From Paenibacillus_AB hodogayensis (GTDB lineage Bacteria; Bacillota; Bacilli; Paenibacillales; NBRC-103111): a DNA stretch of 64,000 bases. The DNA lies in assembly GCF_039536325.1 (NCBI RefSeq), contig NZ_BAAAYO010000007.1, positions 1 to 64,000 of the forward strand, written 5' to 3'. A model generated the notes under the pieces. It saw nothing but the letters and a program-made list of their open reading frames with translations. It searched no databases and was not told where the DNA came from. Made by a program: the position numbers and the translations under genes. This document shows, piece after piece, positions 32,535 to 42,070 of the stretch (position 1 is its first letter; every line of letters starts with the position of its first letter).

Positions 32535-33437
32535 ATGCATACATTGAAGCGAACGTCCTGGGCGATCGCGCTTGGCTTGCTGCCGGCGCTGGTTATTTAC
32601 ATCGGCATTGCCGTCGTTCCGATCCTGATGTCCTTTTATTATTCGCTGGTCGATTGGGACGGCTTGTCGAATGTCCGTTTCGTCGGCTTGGACAATTTTA
32701 AGGAAATTTTAGCCGATCCGACGTTCTGGAATTCGGTCAAAAACAATTTGATTATGATGGCGACCGGTCTGGTAGGCCAACTGCCGCTCGGGCTGCTGCT
32801 CGCGCTGGCTCTGAACCGGACGATGCGCGGCATACACTTTTTCCGTACGGTCGGCTTCCTGCCCGTCGTCATCTCGGCGGTCATCGTCTCGCTCATCTGG
32901 GGAAAAATGTACGGCGTCGAATCCGGACTGATCAACCAATTTCTCGATCTCGTCGGACTGGGCGTCTGGAAGCAAAACTGGCTCGGCAGCACGACCTGGG
33001 CGATGCTTTCGCTTTCGGTTACGTACATCTGGCAAAACTGCGGGCTGTACATGGTCATATACTTGGCCGCTCTGCAAAACATTCCTTCGGAAATCAACGA
33101 ATCGGCGATGATGGACGGCGCAACCGGCTGGAAGCGGGTGCTGCTGATCACGATCCCAATGATTCGGCCAACGATATGGGTAACGGTCGTGTTCGCGATC
33201 AGCAACAGCTTCCGCGTCTTCGATCTGATCTACGTCATGACGGCGGGCGGTCCGGCCCATAATACGGAAGTGATGACGATCTATATGTACATCAACACAT
33301 TCACGAACATCCGCTTCGGTTACGGCAGCGCGGTTTCCGTACTGATCCTGCTGTTCAGCCTGATCGTCATCTACGGGGCGAACAAACTGACGGGGGGCCG
33401 CGACGAAGACGGCAAAAGGGGGAAACGGGGACGATGA
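32535..33437 (+). CDS. Sugar ABC transporter permease (MalF-like)
   Basis: Six-helix permease of 300 residues with the EAA motif NESAMMDGATGWKRVLLITI (about 185-204) and the usual opening LGLLPALVIYIGIAVVPILM. AAGGGGAG precedes ATG 32535. It lies 13 bases after the MFS gene and overlaps the next permease by ATGA. It pairs with that permease and with the binding protein at 27919. No ATPase gene in the locus. Confidence 0.93.
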   Translation: MHTLKRTSWAIALGLLPALVIYIGIAVVPILMSFYYSLVDWDGLSNVRFVGLDNFKEILADPTFWNSVKNNLIMMATGLVGQLPLGLLLALALNRTMRGIHFFRTVGFLPVVISAVIVSLIWGKMYGVESGLINQFLDLVGLGVWKQNWLGSTTWAMLSLSVTYIWQNCGLYMVIYLAALQNIPSEINESAMMDGATGWKRVLLITIPMIRPTIWVTVVFAISNSFRVFDLIYVMTAGGPAHNTEVMTIYMYINTFTNIRFGYGSAVSVLILLFSLIVIYGANKLTGGRDEDGKRGKRGR

Positions 33438-34261
33438 CGCGACAACGCTGGAAAACGACAGGCATCGCCCTGTTCCTGATCGCCACAGGCGCCTTTAACG
33501 TTGTGCCGCTGCTCTGGATGGCGATCAACTCGTTCAAGTCAGAGCAGGAATATGCGCTGCACCCGCTTGGCTTTCCGAAGCAGTGGATATGGGACAATTT
33601 CACGAAAGCGTGGGAAATCGCCCACCTGGGCACATACTTCTGGAACAGCATCTTCATCACGCTCGCCTCCGTCGCCTTGACCGTGCTGCTTGGGGCGTTG
33701 GCATCTTACTTTTTATCGCGCTTCGAGTTTCGCGGCCGTAAGTGGGTGTACGGCTCGTTCATGCTCGGAATGGTCATTCCGATTCACGCCACGCTCATTC
33801 CGATCTTTTTGCTGATGCAGAAAATCGGCCTGCTCGACACCCGGCTATCGCTCATCCTGCCTTATACGGCGTTCCATCTGTCGATAACGGTGTTCATCCT
33901 GGTCGGCTTTATGAGCACGTTCCCGAAAGATATCGAGGAATCGGCGGTGATGGACGGCAGCGGCGTTTACCGCATCTTCTGGTCGATCATCCTGCCGATG
34001 ACCCGCCCGGCGCTCGCCACGGTCGTGATTCTCAACTTTATTTACAACTGGAACGAATTCCTGTTCGCGCTTGTGCTGATCAACGATTCCGCGCTCAAGA
34101 CGCTGCCGCTCGGCCTGGCCAACTTCGCCGGCAAGGAAACGACCAACCAGACGCTGCAGATGGCGGCGCTGACGATGGCGCTCGTGCCGATCGTGTTGTT
34201 CTACCTGGCCCTTCAGAAGCAGCTGGTACAGGGCATGACGGCCGGGGCGGTCAAAGGCTGA
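33434..34261 (+). CDS. Sugar ABC transporter permease (MalG-like)
   Basis: Six-helix permease of 275 residues, with EESAVMDGSGVYRIFWSIIL as the EAA loop and the C-terminal LVQGMTAGAVKG. Overlaps its partner by four bases. It ends the transport operon; the kinase gene starts about 165 bases later with its own promoter-like -10 box. Together with 32535 it forms the membrane channel of the importer. Confidence 0.93.
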   Translation: MTRQRWKTTGIALFLIATGAFNVVPLLWMAINSFKSEQEYALHPLGFPKQWIWDNFTKAWEIAHLGTYFWNSIFITLASVALTVLLGALASYFLSRFEFRGRKWVYGSFMLGMVIPIHATLIPIFLLMQKIGLLDTRLSLILPYTAFHLSITVFILVGFMSTFPKDIEESAVMDGSGVYRIFWSIILPMTRPALATVVILNFIYNWNEFLFALVLINDSALKTLPLGLANFAGKETTNQTLQMAALTMALVPIVLFYLALQKQLVQGMTAGAVKG

Positions 34262-34360
34262 TCGGCCCCCGGCACGGCCGGCAAAGGGTGCGGCGGACCG
34301 GAACAGCGCCGTTCCCCTCAGCCTCTGCCGGCCGCGCTGCTGAGGTGGGGGACATTGCCT

Positions 34361-34389
34361 GCGACAACGCCGACCGGATGTACTATAAT
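34361..34389 (+). promoter_or_regulatory. Candidate promoter of kinase/regulator pair
   Basis: TATAAT at 34384-34389, preceded 17 bases upstream by a weak GCGACA (34361-34366). It lies about 37 bases before the kinase start, suggesting a separate basal promoter for the two-component genes. Confidence 0.4.
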
Positions 34390-34426
34390 GGTGCTGCAAG
34401 CGCTTGCCGGGAAAGGCGGGGTCCAC

Positions 34427-36205
34427 ATGCAATGGTTTAGCCTGAAATGGAAATCGGCCGCCATCTTTGTCGTACTGGTCACGTTGCCGACGCTGATCGT
34501 CGGCAATTTTGTGCTTTCCGAATACGACCGGATACTCAGCCGGCAGTTCGCCGATTCGATGGACAAAAACTTGAACACGGTCGAAATCAATTTGTCCGAG
34601 AAAATCAAGACGGTGGAAGATATATCCGATTATATGATTTACAAAGACATTTTCCGCGATTATATGACGATGCCCGAGCAGCCCGATACGCTGGAGCGAA
34701 TCCGCAGCGCGAAGAAGGAGATCGAAGCGTTCGCGACCTTCCAGCTGATGTCCAAAAAAGACATCAAATCGATCTCGATCCGCGGCTTTAAGGGGAGCCG
34801 GCTCGATTTGGGAGAGCCCGTCACGGGCGAGGAAGGGCTCTGGACCGGCCAGGCGAACGAAAGCGCAGGCTCCCCCGTATGGAGCGATGCGTACCCGATC
34901 GTCAGCAGCTGGACCGGAGCGAAGCGGGTGCTGTCCATGTTCCGCGTTATCAATTCGTTCGAGGACGTCGTGACGCCGGTCGGGATGGTGACAATTCGGC
35001 TCGACGAGGCGGATATCGCCAATCTGCTGAATACGGCCGTGCCGGAGGAGCTGGGGAGAACGTTCATGTTGCGGCGGGACGGAAGCGTCCTGCTGAGCGG
35101 CGATCATGCGCTGGTGGGGCTGCCTTACCCGGAGCAGGAGCTGATCGGCGAATTGGCCGCTTACGGGAGCGCTCCGTTTCGGTATGAATCGGGAGGAACC
35201 GCCTATCTCGTCTTCTCGCGCGAAATGAAAGCGACAGGCTGGAGCATCGTGGCGATGGTGCCGGAGCACAATATCGTCGGTCAGACCCAGCCGCTGAAGG
35301 CGACGCTGCGCACGCTCGTCATCGTGATGATCATTCTCGGGCTGCTTGCGCTGGCCGGGTTCGACTGGGCGATTATCCGGCCGATTCTCGAGCTGCGCAA
35401 GGAGACGCACAAGCTCAAGAAAGGGGATTTCACCGCCCAGGTGGAGGTGCGCTCCCGCGACGAGATCGGGGAACTGGGCCGCCAGTTCAACCATATGGTG
35501 CAGACGATCAAGGAATTGATCGACAACAAATACAAGCTGGAAATCCGCCAACGCGAGTCCGAGCTGAAAATTTTGCAGCAGCAGATGGACCCGCATTTCC
35601 TGTACAATACGCTCGATATGATCCGTTGGAGCGCCCGGCTCGAAAACGCGATGGAGACGAGCCGGTTGATCGAGCTGCTCTCGCGCTTTTTTCGCACCGG
35701 GCTGGACCGCGCCTCGATGTGGACGACGCTGGCCCAAGAGCTGGAATTCGTGCAATCGTATTTGGACCTGCAGCAGAAAAGGCTCGGGCCGGGCTTGAAG
35801 ATTGCGATTCACTGGGAGGCCGGATTGGAACAGGCCGTCGTGCTGCAGAAGATCGTCCAGCCGCTCGTCGAAAATAGTATCAAATACGGCTATAAGCCCC
35901 GCCAAGGCTGTTTCATTCGGGTTCGCTGCTTCCGGGCGGACAATGAACTGGTCGTGGAGGTGGCGGATTCGGGCGGCGGCTTCGAGCCGGAGCAGATCCG
36001 GCGGCTGCAGCGGATGTTCGCTACCGGCAAAGCCGGCGAGGATCTGCTGGGCCACGCGCTGTGCAACATTCATGAAAGGCTCTCCATCGTCTACGGCTCC
36101 GATTATGGCGTGGAGCTGCCGGAACAGGACATGCCGGGTGCGTTCGTACGCCTGCGCATGCCGCTCACGTTCAGGCTCGAATCGGGGGACAGCAAAGCTT
36201 CTTGA
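34427..36205 (+). CDS. YesM-type sensor histidine kinase
   Basis: Membrane kinase of 592 residues. First helix at about 10-30; extracellular Cache-type sensor to about 290; second helix (about 292-315); HAMP (IIRPILELRKETHKLKKGDF). The His-kinase segment is QQQMDPHFLYNTLDMIRWSA with phosphoacceptor His390, and the ATPase N-box is LVENSIKYGYKP. I use ATG 34427, behind AAAGGCGGGG; an earlier ATG lies on the TATAAT box. It should phosphorylate the AraC-type regulator that follows and may read the presence of extracellular sugar, possibly via the binding protein. Confidence 0.9.
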   Translation: MQWFSLKWKSAAIFVVLVTLPTLIVGNFVLSEYDRILSRQFADSMDKNLNTVEINLSEKIKTVEDISDYMIYKDIFRDYMTMPEQPDTLERIRSAKKEIEAFATFQLMSKKDIKSISIRGFKGSRLDLGEPVTGEEGLWTGQANESAGSPVWSDAYPIVSSWTGAKRVLSMFRVINSFEDVVTPVGMVTIRLDEADIANLLNTAVPEELGRTFMLRRDGSVLLSGDHALVGLPYPEQELIGELAAYGSAPFRYESGGTAYLVFSREMKATGWSIVAMVPEHNIVGQTQPLKATLRTLVIVMIILGLLALAGFDWAIIRPILELRKETHKLKKGDFTAQVEVRSRDEIGELGRQFNHMVQTIKELIDNKYKLEIRQRESELKILQQQMDPHFLYNTLDMIRWSARLENAMETSRLIELLSRFFRTGLDRASMWTTLAQELEFVQSYLDLQQKRLGPGLKIAIHWEAGLEQAVVLQKIVQPLVENSIKYGYKPRQGCFIRVRCFRADNELVVEVADSGGGFEPEQIRRLQRMFATGKAGEDLLGHALCNIHERLSIVYGSDYGVELPEQDMPGAFVRLRMPLTFRLESGDSKAS

Positions 36206-36233
36206 ACATATCGCGGAACGGGAGGCGCAGTGG

Positions 36234-37811
36234 ATGAATCAGGTGAATATGCTCATCGTGGATGACGAACCGATCATATGCAGAGGATTGCGGGAAACGG
36301 TGCCTTGGGAAGAAGCGGGAGTTGCGGTTGTCGGGGAGGCGTATGACGGGGAAGAAGCGCTCAAGCTCATTGCCGAGCTGGGCGTCGATCTTGTCTTGAC
36401 GGACATCTGTATGCCGGTGATGGATGGACTTCAATTGGCGGAGAAGGTGAAGGAGTCGCTGCCGCATGTACGGCTTGTCATTCTGAGCGGCTACGGGGAA
36501 TTCGAGTACGCCCGCCAGGCGGTCCGGCTCGGGATTGAGGATTTCTTGCTCAAGCCGGCGGAAATTCCCGAGATGCTTGGCATGGTGTCGCGGATCGCCG
36601 GGGAAATCCGCAGCGAGCGGCTGCTTGAGCTTTCCCGGCAGCGGGACAAGCGGCTGGCGCTGCTGCATGAACTGATGCGCGGCGGGGCGGACGGCTGCAA
36701 GCCGCATTATGCGCCGGATTCCGGCAGTATGCCGTCCGCCCCGGAAGGCGTCTACCGTTTCGTAGCCAGCCAGGCGGTGCGCGGCGCGCAATGGCTGGAG
36801 CGGATCGAGGAGCCGCTGTCCCCCGGCGAGCTCGAGCAGTGGAAGAGCAGCGTCGATTCGGCGTTGACGGGGGTCGGTGCGGAGCCTTTGTCGTTTTATT
36901 ACCATGCCAATGTGCTTCTGACGTTCTGCATCGAGCGCGAGCCGTTGGAGGAGGCTCGGCTATCCGCAGCGCTTGCGAACATGACCCGGCTGCTGGACAC
37001 GGGGGAGAGGCTGGTGTTCGGCCTATCGGAGACGTTTCGCGACTGGTCGGAGGCGCGGCGGCACGGGATGAGCGCAATTCATTACCTGCACTATGCCGAG
37101 GTCGAACCCGGCCGCCCGGTCTGGTATGCGCCGGAGGTTGCGGCTGCCGAGAAAAGCGGCCACGCTGAGCTTTCCCCCGATGCGGAGAAGCGCATGATCC
37201 AGTCTTTTTTCCAAAACGATAAGGAAGAGCTGGCCCGACAAGTCCGAAGTTGGATCGGGGAGCTGCAAGCCCAAGCCATTCCGGTCAAGGAGCTGTTCCG
37301 TTTATATGAGGAGCTTCGGCTGCTCGTGCTGCGCAGAATGCGTTCCAACGGGGCGGATATGCCCGTAGTTAAGACGTTCGATCTCCACCTGTACAACACG
37401 TTCGAAACGGCCGGGGCGATTATCGTGGCCGAGCTGCAGGCGATGCTGGCTTCTCTTCAGCCGGGCGCGATCGGCAAAAACCGCTGGCTGGTCGAGCGGG
37501 CTTTCGGCTATATCGGCGAGAAGGCCCACTACGATCTGAAAGCGTCGGAGGTGGCGGCATGGCTGAAAATCACCCCGAGCTATTTCAGCGTGATTTTCAA
37601 GCAGCACGCCGGCTGCGGGTTTACCGAATATATCAATGGGCTGCGGATCGGCCGGGCGAAAGCCTATTTAAGCGAGACGCACGATCGCGTCTTCGAGATC
37701 GCCGACAAGGTCGGCTACAAAGACTATAAATATTTCGTTGCCGTATTCAAGGCAACGACAGGGGTAACCCCGACGGAGTACCGCAATATGGCGGGAGGCA
37801 AGGTCGGTTAA
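36234..37811 (+). CDS. YesN/AraC-type response regulator
   Basis: Response regulator of 525 residues. The receiver domain (about 5-125) has the phosphoacceptor Asp57 in VLTDICMPVMDG and the acidic pair VDDE. A long linker leads to the C-terminal AraC double helix-turn-helix (ASEVAAWLKITPSYFSVIFK, FEIADKVGYKDYKYFVAVFK). ATG 36234 is behind GGGAGG, 28 bases after the kinase stop. It is the natural partner of the kinase and a candidate activator of the sugar operon at 27919. Confidence 0.92.
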   Translation: MNQVNMLIVDDEPIICRGLRETVPWEEAGVAVVGEAYDGEEALKLIAELGVDLVLTDICMPVMDGLQLAEKVKESLPHVRLVILSGYGEFEYARQAVRLGIEDFLLKPAEIPEMLGMVSRIAGEIRSERLLELSRQRDKRLALLHELMRGGADGCKPHYAPDSGSMPSAPEGVYRFVASQAVRGAQWLERIEEPLSPGELEQWKSSVDSALTGVGAEPLSFYYHANVLLTFCIEREPLEEARLSAALANMTRLLDTGERLVFGLSETFRDWSEARRHGMSAIHYLHYAEVEPGRPVWYAPEVAAAEKSGHAELSPDAEKRMIQSFFQNDKEELARQVRSWIGELQAQAIPVKELFRLYEELRLLVLRRMRSNGADMPVVKTFDLHLYNTFETAGAIIVAELQAMLASLQPGAIGKNRWLVERAFGYIGEKAHYDLKASEVAAWLKITPSYFSVIFKQHAGCGFTEYINGLRIGRAKAYLSETHDRVFEIADKVGYKDYKYFVAVFKATTGVTPTEYRNMAGGKVG

Positions 37812-37818
37812 CGCCAAG

Positions 37819-37841
37819 GGCCGCGCAGCGTATGCGCGGTC
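37819..37841 (+). terminator. Hairpin after response regulator
   Basis: GGCCGCGC (37819-37826) pairs with GCGCGGTC (37834-37841), with one G-T pair. The following CTTCTTGCT is a poor T tract. Confidence 0.4.
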
Positions 37842-37958
37842 TTCTTGCTGTCCCGCGAACATGGCGCAGGCGGGGCGGCGGACTGCCGCTAGCCGCGAAT
37901 AACGGACGTAGCTTGTTGGGATACTACCCGGTAAATAGCGGATATAGAGGAAATCGCA

Positions 37959-39503
37959 ATGTGGAAACGAAACGAGCACAACCAGCGACCGGTGCTGCAG
38001 CGGGAAGAGTTCCCTTCCGCCCCGCTTTCGGACAATCTTGCCGACAATCGCATATGGGTCGAAGAGACGTACGCCGATTGCCAAGACCTGAAACTGATTG
38101 CTTGGAGCTACGGTCCGCAGCTCGATCAAACGGCATTCTCTGTCTATTTGGAGACGCTTGTCAAAGACGAGAAGGTAACAGGGATCGAACAATCGTTGCA
38201 GGAGCTTGTCACGGCAGGGACAAGCCTGCTGACGGAAACGTCTCTAGAGGATGTTCAGTTCATCCTTACCCATCATGCCGCGCTCGTTCATTCGGCCATC
38301 GTACTGGAAGACGGCGGCCAGGTGCTGCAGCATATATTGGACGGCCGGCTGGTCGTCTTTTTGAACAACTGGAATAAAGCCGTCAGCTATGACGCCCAAG
38401 GCGTTTCGCACCGCGAGGTTAGCGAACCGATCACCGAGTCGGTCGTGCAAGGTCCCCATAACAGCACAATCGAAAACCTGACGACGAACATCGGCTTGAT
38501 CCGCAGCTTGTTGAAATCGCCGAAGCTCAAATTCGAATTCAAGACAGCAGGCGAGATCAGCCGCCGTACGATCGGGTACGGATATTTGGAAGGGGCGGTC
38601 AACCCGGAATCGCTGTCCGAGTTTAAGAGACGGATCGCGGATATCGACACTGAGGAAATTATGGAAACGTCTTATTTGGAGGAATGGATCGGGGAATCGC
38701 GCTATTCGCCCTTCCCGCAGGTTCGTTACACGGAAAGGCCGGATAACGCGGCGGCAGCGCTCTTGGACGGCAAAATCATCGCGCTTGTGAACGGCACGCC
38801 GACCATTCTCATTTGCCCGGTGCATTTTTTCGAGTTTTTGACGACGAGCGAGGATTACTACCACCGGTTTATCTTCTCGTCCCTGATCCGCCTGCTGCGC
38901 GTCTGGGCGCTCGTCATGGCGCTGATGCTGCCAAGCACCTATATTGCCTTGTCGACGTTTCACTCCGAGCTGCTTCCGACGGTGCTGCTGCTGGCCATTC
39001 TGGATACGCGCGAAGGAATTCCGTTTCCGGCCTTTGTCGAGGCGCTGATTATGGAATTTTTCTTCGAACTGCTGCGCGAAGCCGGCATCCGGCTGCCGCG
39101 GCCCATCGGGTCCGCCGTCAGCATCGTCGGAGCTCTGGTCATCGGAGAGGCGGCGATTCAGGCGAAGATCGCTTCGCCGGTCATGGTCATTATCGTCGCC
39201 TTGACCGGGATCGCTTCGTTCTCGCTGCCCCAGTACTCGTTGGCTGTCGCTTTGCGGATATTGCGGTTTCCGCTCATGGCGCTTGCCGCAACGTTCGGGG
39301 GGCTTGGCATCATGATCGGGTTTCTGCTCGTGCTGCTGCATCTGACCTCCCTGCGCTCGCTCGGCCAACCGTATCTGGCCCCGGTTGCGCCGCTGGACAT
39401 TAAGCAATGGAGGGACATATTTATCATGATCCCTCGCAAATTTCTGCTTCATTCTCCACGCAATCGGCATTTGCACAAAAAGCCGGGAGGAAGGGGAAAA
39501 TGA
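37959..39503 (+). CDS. Spore germination receptor subunit, GerA family
   Basis: A-subunit of a nutrient germinant receptor in the spore inner membrane, 514 residues. The N-terminal about 300 residues are soluble (contains FEFKTAGEISRRTIGYGYLE and RPDNAAAALLDGKIIALVNG, a strongly conserved region). They are followed by about five hydrophobic helices, with the family-typical REGIPFPAFVEALIMEFFFE and LREAGIRLPRPIGSAVSIVG. A GAGG site stands eight bases before ATG 37959. First of a four-gene receptor operon with gerC, a small membrane gene and gerB. The germinant cannot be predicted. Confidence 0.94.
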   Translation: MWKRNEHNQRPVLQREEFPSAPLSDNLADNRIWVEETYADCQDLKLIAWSYGPQLDQTAFSVYLETLVKDEKVTGIEQSLQELVTAGTSLLTETSLEDVQFILTHHAALVHSAIVLEDGGQVLQHILDGRLVVFLNNWNKAVSYDAQGVSHREVSEPITESVVQGPHNSTIENLTTNIGLIRSLLKSPKLKFEFKTAGEISRRTIGYGYLEGAVNPESLSEFKRRIADIDTEEIMETSYLEEWIGESRYSPFPQVRYTERPDNAAAALLDGKIIALVNGTPTILICPVHFFEFLTTSEDYYHRFIFSSLIRLLRVWALVMALMLPSTYIALSTFHSELLPTVLLLAILDTREGIPFPAFVEALIMEFFFELLREAGIRLPRPIGSAVSIVGALVIGEAAIQAKIASPVMVIIVALTGIASFSLPQYSLAVALRILRFPLMALAATFGGLGIMIGFLLVLLHLTSLRSLGQPYLAPVAPLDIKQWRDIFIMIPRKFLLHSPRNRHLHKKPGGRGK

Positions 39504-39504
39504 C

Positions 39505-40662
39505 TTGAGATCGATCGCATTCGTTGTGTTGTCCGGGCTATTGCTGCTCGTTCTGACCGGCTGCTGGGACAAAGCGGAATTAACCGAATTCGGGTATGTC
39601 CAAGCGGTAGCTATCGATCGGAACGCCAGCGGCAAATTCGAGCTGACGACATTGTTCTATGTGCCGTCGGCCGGGAGCGAGACGCAAAAGCCTACGCGCA
39701 AAGGGATCACGATCAAGACGCAGGGCGATACGATTTTCGATGCGCTGCGCGATATTTCCAGTCAATTCGGGCGAAAAGCGAAATGGGATCATATGCGCAT
39801 CATTCTTCTCGGTGAGCAGCTGCTCCGGAAACAAAGCGCAGGGGAAGTGCTCGATTTTTTCTCGCGCGATCATGAACCGCGGGCAACCGTGCTGATGCTC
39901 GTGGCCGAAGGCCAGGCGGGCGAATATTTAACGGTAAAACCGTTTATCGAGTATACGATTGGCCAGCAGCTGCGCAAAATGGAAAAGATCGCCGCCAAAT
40001 ATTCCGCGAACACCTCGCGTGTACCGTTATTCGACCTCGCCATCCAGTTGAAAAGCGAAACCGGCATCGCGACGGTTCCGTTCGCCCAGCTTGAGAAAGC
40101 CGCCAAAACCGTAACGCTCGCCGGAGTCGCGGTTCTGAAGGAAGGGAAGGTCGGTTTCATTTTGACTCCGGCGGAGACGCAGTCCTTGCTTATGCTGACG
40201 AACCAATACGAGGAAGGCATTTTGGAATTTCCTTGCCCGGGCAAGCCGGATTCGCCCACGGACAAGGAATCGTTTGAAGTGTTTTCTCTGGATACGTCGG
40301 TCAACCCGGTCATTCAACATAACGAGGCCGCCGTCGACGTACGGATAAAAATAAAAGGGTCCGTCGGAGAACTGCGCTGTTCGGCGCTCATGAGCAGGGA
40401 AGAAGGGGAGCAATTCGAGGAGCGGATCGCCAAGCAGGTCGAGCGGGACCTCCAGAAGACGATCGCGCGCCTTCAGAAAGAAAAAACCGATGCGCTTGGC
40501 ATCGGAAACCGTATTTTCAGAACGAATCCGGCTTTGTGGAAACGGTGGAAGCCCGCATGGCCTGACCACTTCGCGGCAATCCGCTTCCATGTCGCCGTCG
40601 AGGTAAGGGTGCTGAATACCGGCATGAACATCGGAACGCCTTTCGGGAAAAAGGGGGGATAG
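39505..40662 (+). CDS. Spore germination receptor lipoprotein, GerC family
   Basis: C-subunit of the germinant receptor, a lipoprotein of 385 residues on the outer face of the spore inner membrane. The signal ends in VLTGC (Cys20), directly followed by WDKAELTEFGYVQAVAIDR, the family hallmark. The distal domain includes VDVRIKIKGSVGELRC and a Glu/Lys-rich helix. It begins at TTG 39505, one base after the gerA stop, with the ribosome site GGAGGAAGGGG inside the gerA end. Confidence 0.92.
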   Translation: MRSIAFVVLSGLLLLVLTGCWDKAELTEFGYVQAVAIDRNASGKFELTTLFYVPSAGSETQKPTRKGITIKTQGDTIFDALRDISSQFGRKAKWDHMRIILLGEQLLRKQSAGEVLDFFSRDHEPRATVLMLVAEGQAGEYLTVKPFIEYTIGQQLRKMEKIAAKYSANTSRVPLFDLAIQLKSETGIATVPFAQLEKAAKTVTLAGVAVLKEGKVGFILTPAETQSLLMLTNQYEEGILEFPCPGKPDSPTDKESFEVFSLDTSVNPVIQHNEAAVDVRIKIKGSVGELRCSALMSREEGEQFEERIAKQVERDLQKTIARLQKEKTDALGIGNRIFRTNPALWKRWKPAWPDHFAAIRFHVAVEVRVLNTGMNIGTPFGKKGG

Positions 40663-40664
40663 CC

Positions 40665-40907
40665 GTGTCTGTCAAAGTTGCGTTCCTGCTCCTGCTCGTC
40701 GCCGTCATGCTCATTCACGACCTGCCGAGATGGGGGCGGACGGGACGCCGTGACCGGCTCGCGTATGCGGCGCTAATGCTGCCCATGCTGTATCTCGGCT
40801 TTCTTTATGTCACGGACGTCCCCTGGCCGAATCTCGATGAAGCGATCGATTACATATTCGGCGAGCCGGCCAGACGACTGGTGGAGTCATTGAAGGTCCC
40901 GTCCTGA
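40665..40907 (+). CDS. Small two-helix membrane protein in the ger operon
   Basis: Protein of 80 residues beginning at GTG 40665, two bases after the gerC stop, with GGGGGG upstream. Two hydrophobic segments (about 2-18 and 32-50) flank a basic loop (RWGRTGRRDR); a soluble tail follows (EAIDYIFGEPARRLVESLKV). It could be a D-type subunit of the receptor, like the small membrane proteins found with some gerA-type operons, which tune receptor function. That is inferred only from position and topology. Confidence 0.7.
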   Translation: MSVKVAFLLLLVAVMLIHDLPRWGRTGRRDRLAYAALMLPMLYLGFLYVTDVPWPNLDEAIDYIFGEPARRLVESLKVPS

Positions 40908-40943
40908 AGCCAAGCGAGTCCCAGTCCGGAAAGGAGCAGGCTC

Positions 40944-42053
40944 ATGAACAATCAAGGAAGCGTCAGCTCGATCCAGATGAGCGTGCTGTTTCTTGCTTTT
41001 ATAACCGGCTCCTCGATTGTGCTTATTCCGGGACCGTTAACAAACGCCGCCCGGAACGGGGCGTGGCTGTCGCTCTTCCTGGCGCTTGCCTTGGGCATGG
41101 TTCTGCTCGCTTGCGTTCTTTACTTGCACCGGGTTTACCCGCGGATGAGCTTTATCGAATATAGCCGCGCGGCGGTAGGCAAATGGCTGACCTTGCTGCT
41201 GGCCATTCCTTATGTGACCGTCATGTTCTGGCACGTGGCCGGCATCGTCATCGAAATCGGCGGTTTTTTCAACAACACGATGTTAAGGGAAACGCCTACC
41301 TATGCGATCAATACGCTGTTTTTTGCAACAATCGCGATGACGGTCCGCGCCGGAATCGAGGTCATCGCCCGCATGTCGGTTCTGCTGCTTATGCTGATGC
41401 TCGGTTTTACGATCGTCGTCCTGGTGATGGTCGCACCGCTGTACCACCCCGAGTATTTGCGTCCGGTTCTGCCTGACGGCATCCGGCCGGTGCTCCACGG
41501 CGCATATATCGCCTACGGCTTCCCTTATTCCGAACTGACGACGTTCGCCATGCTGCTTCCGTTCGTACGCAAACAGGAGCAGACGAAGGTCGGTAAATTT
41601 CTGTTCTGGGCGCTTATTTTGAACGGGGTTACTCTGGCAGCCTCGATTTTGTGCAGCATCATGGTGCTGGGCCCGCTGTCGGGCGATCTGAAGTATTCGC
41701 TTTACCAGCTTGCCCGGCTCATCTATGTCCAGGAAATCGTCGAGCGGATCGAGTCCGTGATCGGCTTCTCGCTAATCGCCGGCTCGTATATCAAATCGAC
41801 CATTATGCTATTCATCTTGTCGAAGGTGCTGGCGCAATTGTTCAAGCTTCAGGACGAACGGTTGCTCATTTTTCCCGTAGCGCTGATCTGTCTGCTGCTC
41901 TCGATCACGATGTATTCGAACGAGATGAGTCTTGACGAGGCGGTGAACGCGACGTGGCCTCTGCTGGACAATGCCGCTTATACGTTGCCGCTGCTATTGG
42001 TCATGGCCGTTACGCTGGTGAAACGATTGCGCAAGCCGCCAGCGTCGGCCTAA
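40944..42053 (+). CDS. Spore germination receptor permease-like subunit, GerB family
   Basis: B-subunit of the germinant receptor, 369 residues, an APC-superfamily-like protein with about ten membrane helices. The N-terminus SSIQMSVLFLAFITGSSIVL and the loop YPRMSFIEYSRAAVGKWLTL are typical. AAAGGAG precedes ATG 40944. It ends the operon. In related receptors this subunit binds the nutrient, so it would determine specificity here. Confidence 0.93.
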   Translation: MNNQGSVSSIQMSVLFLAFITGSSIVLIPGPLTNAARNGAWLSLFLALALGMVLLACVLYLHRVYPRMSFIEYSRAAVGKWLTLLLAIPYVTVMFWHVAGIVIEIGGFFNNTMLRETPTYAINTLFFATIAMTVRAGIEVIARMSVLLLMLMLGFTIVVLVMVAPLYHPEYLRPVLPDGIRPVLHGAYIAYGFPYSELTTFAMLLPFVRKQEQTKVGKFLFWALILNGVTLAASILCSIMVLGPLSGDLKYSLYQLARLIYVQEIVERIESVIGFSLIAGSYIKSTIMLFILSKVLAQLFKLQDERLLIFPVALICLLLSITMYSNEMSLDEAVNATWPLLDNAAYTLPLLLVMAVTLVKRLRKPPASA

Positions 42054-42070
42054 ATCGGGCGAGCAATCTT

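Noticed and set aside
33845..36073. A very long open frame on the minus strand (742 codons) opposite the permease and kinase genes
   Set aside because: It is the complement of two clearly recognisable genes in a GC-rich region, has no ribosome site or known domain, and is rich in His, Arg and Gln as expected of an antisense frame.
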